Program-made: the position numbers and the translations under genes
The notes under the pieces: generated by a model
What the model saw: only the letters and a program-made list of their open reading frames with translations
Database searches by the model: none
Told to the model about the DNA's origin: nothing
NCBI GenBank assembly: GCA_014729315.1
Contig: WJKD01000111.1
Span: forward strand, 1-9,310
Source: Promethearchaeota archaeon
GTDB taxonomy: Archaea > Asgardarchaeota > Lokiarchaeia > Sigynarchaeales > SOKP01
DNA: 9,310 nt
Reading direction: 5' to 3'
Part shown: positions 6,294 to 9,310 of the stretch, in pieces
How the letters are laid out: the number at the start of each line of letters is the position of its first letter
Position numbering within the stretch: position 1 is the first letter of the stretch

Positions 6294-6303
6294 TCTTAAT
6301 CTT

Positions 6304-6333
6304 ACTTTTTATTTTATTTTCACCTTATTTTTA
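6304..6333 (+). terminator. T-rich terminator after the membrane-protein pseudogene
   Basis: Eleven bases after the TAG stop, the plus strand has several T3-T5 runs broken by single A or C bases up to 6333, without a preceding GC-rich hairpin. This is the usual form of archaeal intrinsic terminators. Confidence 0.45.
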
Positions 6334-6406
6334 ACCTTAGAATAATTAATTTGGGGAATAATATCTGTGAATTTCATCGAGAAAACATCAATACGCAAGG
6401 AAAACC

Positions 6407-7843
6407 TTAATCTTTTAATACAGGTTTCCTAGCTGCGAGCACAGCGTCAAGTCGCTTAACTGGCATAGTATGAGGAGCGTTTTTCACTTTTTCTGGATCG
6501 GTTTCAGCTTCTTTGTAAATTTTTTCCATCGTGTTAATAAAGTGATCTAAGGAGGTTTTTGACTCGGTCTCGGTTGGTTCAACCATCATCGCACCTTTGA
6601 CAATTAGCGGAAAGTATATTGTCGGTGCATAAATCCCAAAATCTAAAATCCTCTTTGCGATGTCTTCCGTAGTTAATTCGTTAGGTAAGCCTTTTTCAGA
6701 AAGCACAAATTCGTGTTTACATAGGCGATCGTAAGGAAGGTCGTAAGTCTGTTGTAATTTAACCCGAAGATAGTTTGCGTTTAAGACTGATATTTGCGCT
6801 AATCCTTTCAGTCCCGTCCCTCCTAAGGCTTTAATATAACAATAGGATCTGACCAAGACGCCAAAGTTTCCCCAATACGAGTTTATCCTTCCAATTGAAT
6901 GTTCTTCGTTGCATGTTGGAGAATTTGTATCTTTGAAAGACACAAAATAAGGTTTTGGTAAAAACTCAATGAGATGCTTCTTAACTCCAACTGGACCTGC
7001 GCCTGGACCCCCACCTCCGTGAGGTGTGGAAAAGGTCTTATGTAAATTTAAGTGGACGATGTCAAACCCCATATCTCCCGGACGACTGATACCGAGCATG
7101 GGATTTAAATTAGCGCCATCGTAATAGCACAATCCCTCGTGATCGTGAACAATTTGCGTAATTTCTTTTACATTTTGCTCAAAAATTCCTAAGGTGTTTG
7201 GATTGGTTAACATCATACCCGCCACATTGTCGTCTTCCATTATATATTTTAATTGATCTAGAGGAATTTGGCCTTGATCGTTCGACCTCAATTCCACGAT
7301 GGAAAATCCCGCCATTTTTGCGGATGCAGGATTTGTCCCGTGCGCAGAATCGGGTACGATAATTTTATTCTTCTTTATCTTTAGTGTTTCAAAATATTTC
7401 TTTATTATAAACATACCTGTCAGTTCTCCGTGTGCTCCAGCTGCTGGTAAGAATGTAAACGCGTCCATAGCAGTAATCTCTCCCAAAGAAGAAGCCAATT
7501 TTTTCATTAGCTCCATGGCTCCCTCGTTATTTTTCTGAAGAGGATGAATATTTGAAAATCCTGGCAGCTTTGCTACGATCTCGTTAATATTCGGATTATA
7601 TTTCATCGTACACGATCCTAATGGATAAATACCGTTTTCAACTCCATAATTTTTACAACTAAGATTAGTATAATGTCGCATTAATTCAACTTCTGGCACA
7701 GCGTTAAGGTCTAACCTCTCTCTACAAAACTTTTCCGGTAAAATGGCTTCAATTTTCCTTTCGGGAATATCAAGAGAGGGAAGATAATTATCAATGTTCC
7801 GTTCCAGCCCTTTTTCAAAAATACTTTTATGATCTATTTTCAT
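6407..7843 (-). CDS. gcvPB: Glycine dehydrogenase (decarboxylating) subunit 2, P-protein beta subunit
   Basis: This PLP enzyme subunit decarboxylates glycine and transfers the aminomethyl group to the lipoyl arm of GcvH in the cytosol, together with GcvPA as an alpha2beta2 tetramer. The 478-residue length is normal. Visible family motifs are YPLGSCTMKYNP (73-84), FLPAAGAHGELTG (131-143), PDSAHGTNPASA (164-175), YYDGANLNPMLG (240-251), the PLP site HLNLHKTFSTPHGGGGPGAGP (264-284, Schiff-base Lys269), and C-terminal APTIYFPLIVKGAMMVEPTETESK (406-429). The N-terminal LDIPERKIEAILPE is also typical. GAGG lies 8 bases before the ATG. It starts 21 bases after the gcvPA stop and is the last gene of the operon. 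All key motifs look intact. Confidence 0.97.
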   Translation of the reverse strand: MKIDHKSIFEKGLERNIDNYLPSLDIPERKIEAILPEKFCRERLDLNAVPEVELMRHYTNLSCKNYGVENGIYPLGSCTMKYNPNINEIVAKLPGFSNIHPLQKNNEGAMELMKKLASSLGEITAMDAFTFLPAAGAHGELTGMFIIKKYFETLKIKKNKIIVPDSAHGTNPASAKMAGFSIVELRSNDQGQIPLDQLKYIMEDDNVAGMMLTNPNTLGIFEQNVKEITQIVHDHEGLCYYDGANLNPMLGISRPGDMGFDIVHLNLHKTFSTPHGGGGPGAGPVGVKKHLIEFLPKPYFVSFKDTNSPTCNEEHSIGRINSYWGNFGVLVRSYCYIKALGGTGLKGLAQISVLNANYLRVKLQQTYDLPYDRLCKHEFVLSEKGLPNELTTEDIAKRILDFGIYAPTIYFPLIVKGAMMVEPTETESKTSLDHFINTMEKIYKEAETDPEKVKNAPHTMPVKRLDAVLAARKPVLKD

Positions 7844-7864
7844 ATACTTTTCCTCGCTTAAACA

Positions 7865-9193
7865 TTAATCCTCCTTAGAAATTTTTTCTGCAATTGAAAG
7901 GAATAATTCTATATCATGCACCGAATTTAGTTCGGTAACACAAACTAACGCCACATCCTTCATCTCTGCAAAATAATCCGAAACTTTAAGAGGTGGAAGT
8001 AGCCCTTGTTGTTCGCATATTTGAAAGAATTCGTCAATATTGGGACATTTTACGATAAATTCGTTATATGTTGGCTTTTGATTAAGTACTTGGAACCCTT
8101 TTATTAAATTTAGTTTTTCTTTGACATAATGAGCTTTTTGAAGATTCTGTTTTGCGACTTCTGATAACCCTTTTTCTCCTAAGGTCATTATATAGATAAG
8201 AGCAGCAAGAGCGGTTAAAGCTTCGTTCGTGCAGATATTTGAGATCGCCTTTTCGCGTCGAATGTGCTGTTCTCGAGTTTGGAGTGTGAGAATATACCCT
8301 GTTCTATCCCCATTAATCTCTTTAGTCTTACCGACCAATCTTCCCGGAATTTTTCTCAAAAACTTTTTCTTTGCGGTGAAAATTCCCAGACTAGGACCTC
8401 CCAAAGAAGGGGATATACCCAGAGGTTGACCTTCGGCTACGAAAATATCAACATCACAGCTTCCTGGAGGTTTAAGAATTCCTAAACATGTGGGATCGGT
8501 CATAACATGAATGACTAAGGAATCTGGTAAGTTGATTCTTACGCACTTGACAATTGAGTCCATATCTTCGATATCGCCAAAAAAGTTCGGACTCTGGATT
8601 ATTAATGCTGCAATGTCCTCACTCTGCTTAGTTAACACCTCGTCGATTTCAATAATCTCGATTTGGATTTCTTGCGCCCAGCAATATGTTTTTAAAACCT
8701 CCAAATATTCGGGATGAAGGCCCTTTGCTACTAATATTTTGTCTTTACGAGTGATTATTGTTGAGATTAATGCTGCTTCAGCGAGAGCTGTCGCTCCATT
8801 ATACATACTGGCGTTAGAAACATCCATCCTCGTTAATCTTGTAATCGCAGTTTGATATTCGTAGATCGCTTGAAGCATCCCTTGAGACGCCTCTGCTTGA
8901 TACGGTGTGTAGGAAGTGTAAAATTCCGAACGACGCGTTATAAATTCTACCGTAGAGGGAATGTAATGATAGTAGATCCCTGCTCCTAAAAAAGAACTCT
9001 TGTAAATTTTGTTTTTTGAAGCAATCGATTTCATTTCTCTGAGAAGATCGAATTCAGATAACCCGCCAGGTAAGTTTAACGATTCAACTTTTAGCTCGTC
9101 AGGCACATCTAAAAACAAATCCTCTATCGAATTGACACCAATGGCACTTAGTAATTCGTCTACATCCTTTTTATCAAAAGGTATATAATCCAT
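7865..9193 (-). CDS. gcvPA: Glycine dehydrogenase (decarboxylating) subunit 1, P-protein alpha subunit
   Basis: This is the partner of GcvPB in the split P-protein found in archaea and many bacteria; it keeps the aspartate aminotransferase-like fold but lacks the PLP lysine. The 442-residue length is standard. Motifs include the N-terminal MDYIPFDKKDVDELLSAIG, SFLGAGIYYHYIPS (67-80), YTSYTPYQAEASQG (92-105), NASMYNGATALAEA (127-140), GRLVGKT (284-290) and TLQTREQHIRREKAISNICTN (303-323). A GGAG site lies about 6 bases before the ATG. It follows the gcvH stop by 54 bases and precedes gcvPB by 21 bases, so the three genes form one operon whose promoter lies outside the window or, less likely, in the AT-rich 9194-9247 spacer. 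Confidence 0.97.
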   Translation of the reverse strand: MDYIPFDKKDVDELLSAIGVNSIEDLFLDVPDELKVESLNLPGGLSEFDLLREMKSIASKNKIYKSSFLGAGIYYHYIPSTVEFITRRSEFYTSYTPYQAEASQGMLQAIYEYQTAITRLTRMDVSNASMYNGATALAEAALISTIITRKDKILVAKGLHPEYLEVLKTYCWAQEIQIEIIEIDEVLTKQSEDIAALIIQSPNFFGDIEDMDSIVKCVRINLPDSLVIHVMTDPTCLGILKPPGSCDVDIFVAEGQPLGISPSLGGPSLGIFTAKKKFLRKIPGRLVGKTKEINGDRTGYILTLQTREQHIRREKAISNICTNEALTALAALIYIMTLGEKGLSEVAKQNLQKAHYVKEKLNLIKGFQVLNQKPTYNEFIVKCPNIDEFFQICEQQGLLPPLKVSDYFAEMKDVALVCVTELNSVHDIELFLSIAEKISKED

Positions 9194-9247
9194 ATTTTTC
9201 TCCTAAATTAAAATTAAAAAATAATATTAAAAATTGTTTGAAGAGAA

Positions 9248-9310
9248 TTAAGCACTCTCTTCTCGAACAACAGCTTCGTATTCTTCGGGAGAACGAAGTT
9301 CGGCAACCTC
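9248..9310 (-). CDS. gcvH: Glycine cleavage system H protein, C-terminal end only
   Basis: The last 20 codons and TAA stop of a gene entering from the right edge. The encoded end, EVAELRSPEEYEAVVREESA, matches the C-terminus of GcvH proteins (an acidic ...L-x-S/D-x-E-E-Y-x-x-x-V-x-E-E tail after the lipoyl domain). The lipoyl lysine lies outside the window. Its position immediately before gcvPA supports the call. GcvH shuttles the aminomethyl group between the P-protein and GcvT. Confidence 0.8.
   Translation of the reverse strand, partial: EVAELRSPEEYEAVVREESA

Noticed and set aside
7299..7538. Open frame on plus opposite gcvPB
   Set aside because: It is antisense to strongly conserved gcvPB motifs; its apparent composition follows from the codons of the real gene.
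8229..8717. Three open frames on plus opposite gcvPA
   Set aside because: All are short, partly overlap one another and are antisense to a clear gcvPA; no family features are seen.
1..9310. CRISPR array, insertion sequence, tRNA or rRNA
   Set aside because: No regular repeat-spacer pattern, transposase motif, terminal inverted repeats or tRNA-like fold was seen on either strand.

Overview
The window is most likely from an archaeon, probably an Asgard archaeon of the Lokiarchaeia type. The reasons are a TFB general transcription factor at one end, a split (two-subunit) glycine dehydrogenase, an Lrp/AsnC regulator with an archaeal-style promoter, TTTATA-type TATA boxes, U-tract rather than hairpin terminators, GAGG Shine-Dalgarno sites, an MglA-like small GTPase beside a Roadblock/LC7 protein, and a small multi-pass membrane protein resembling ones I associate with Lokiarchaeota. 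The phylum is inferred from gene content; no rRNA is present.

Layout, left to right. Nearly everything reads on the minus strand. Bases 1-890 hold an almost complete TFB gene that leaves the window at its 3' end. Upstream of it (978-2071) is a tightly coupled pair: a small GTPase followed after 2 bases by a Roadblock/LC7 protein. Then comes an AT-rich, gene-free stretch of about 320 bases (2090-2409) with repeated palindromic TATA-like elements. Next (2410-3433) is an Lrp/AsnC regulator followed by a hotdog-fold acyl-CoA thioesterase, with an inverted repeat on the regulator's own promoter. A large, AT-rich gene (3632-5425) encodes an archaeal-type ATPase whose C-terminus looks like a degenerate PD-(D/E)XK nuclease fold. 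Facing away from it on the plus strand is a membrane-protein gene (5698-6293) broken by one in-frame stop and one frameshift. The right third (6407-9310) is a glycine cleavage operon on the minus strand in the transcription order gcvH (only its last 20 codons are here), gcvPA, gcvPB.

How the genes work together. GcvPA and GcvPB form the P-protein, which decarboxylates glycine and loads the aminomethyl group on the lipoyl arm of GcvH. The GTPase and Roadblock protein probably form a switch with its regulator, as in MglA/MglB. The Lrp regulator probably represses its own promoter and may control the thioesterase gene. The ATPase-nuclease-like protein and the broken membrane gene look like an accessory insert between housekeeping blocks. 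The best candidates for something undescribed are this ATPase fusion and the GTPase-Roadblock pair next to TFB; neither can be proved a new system from sequence alone.
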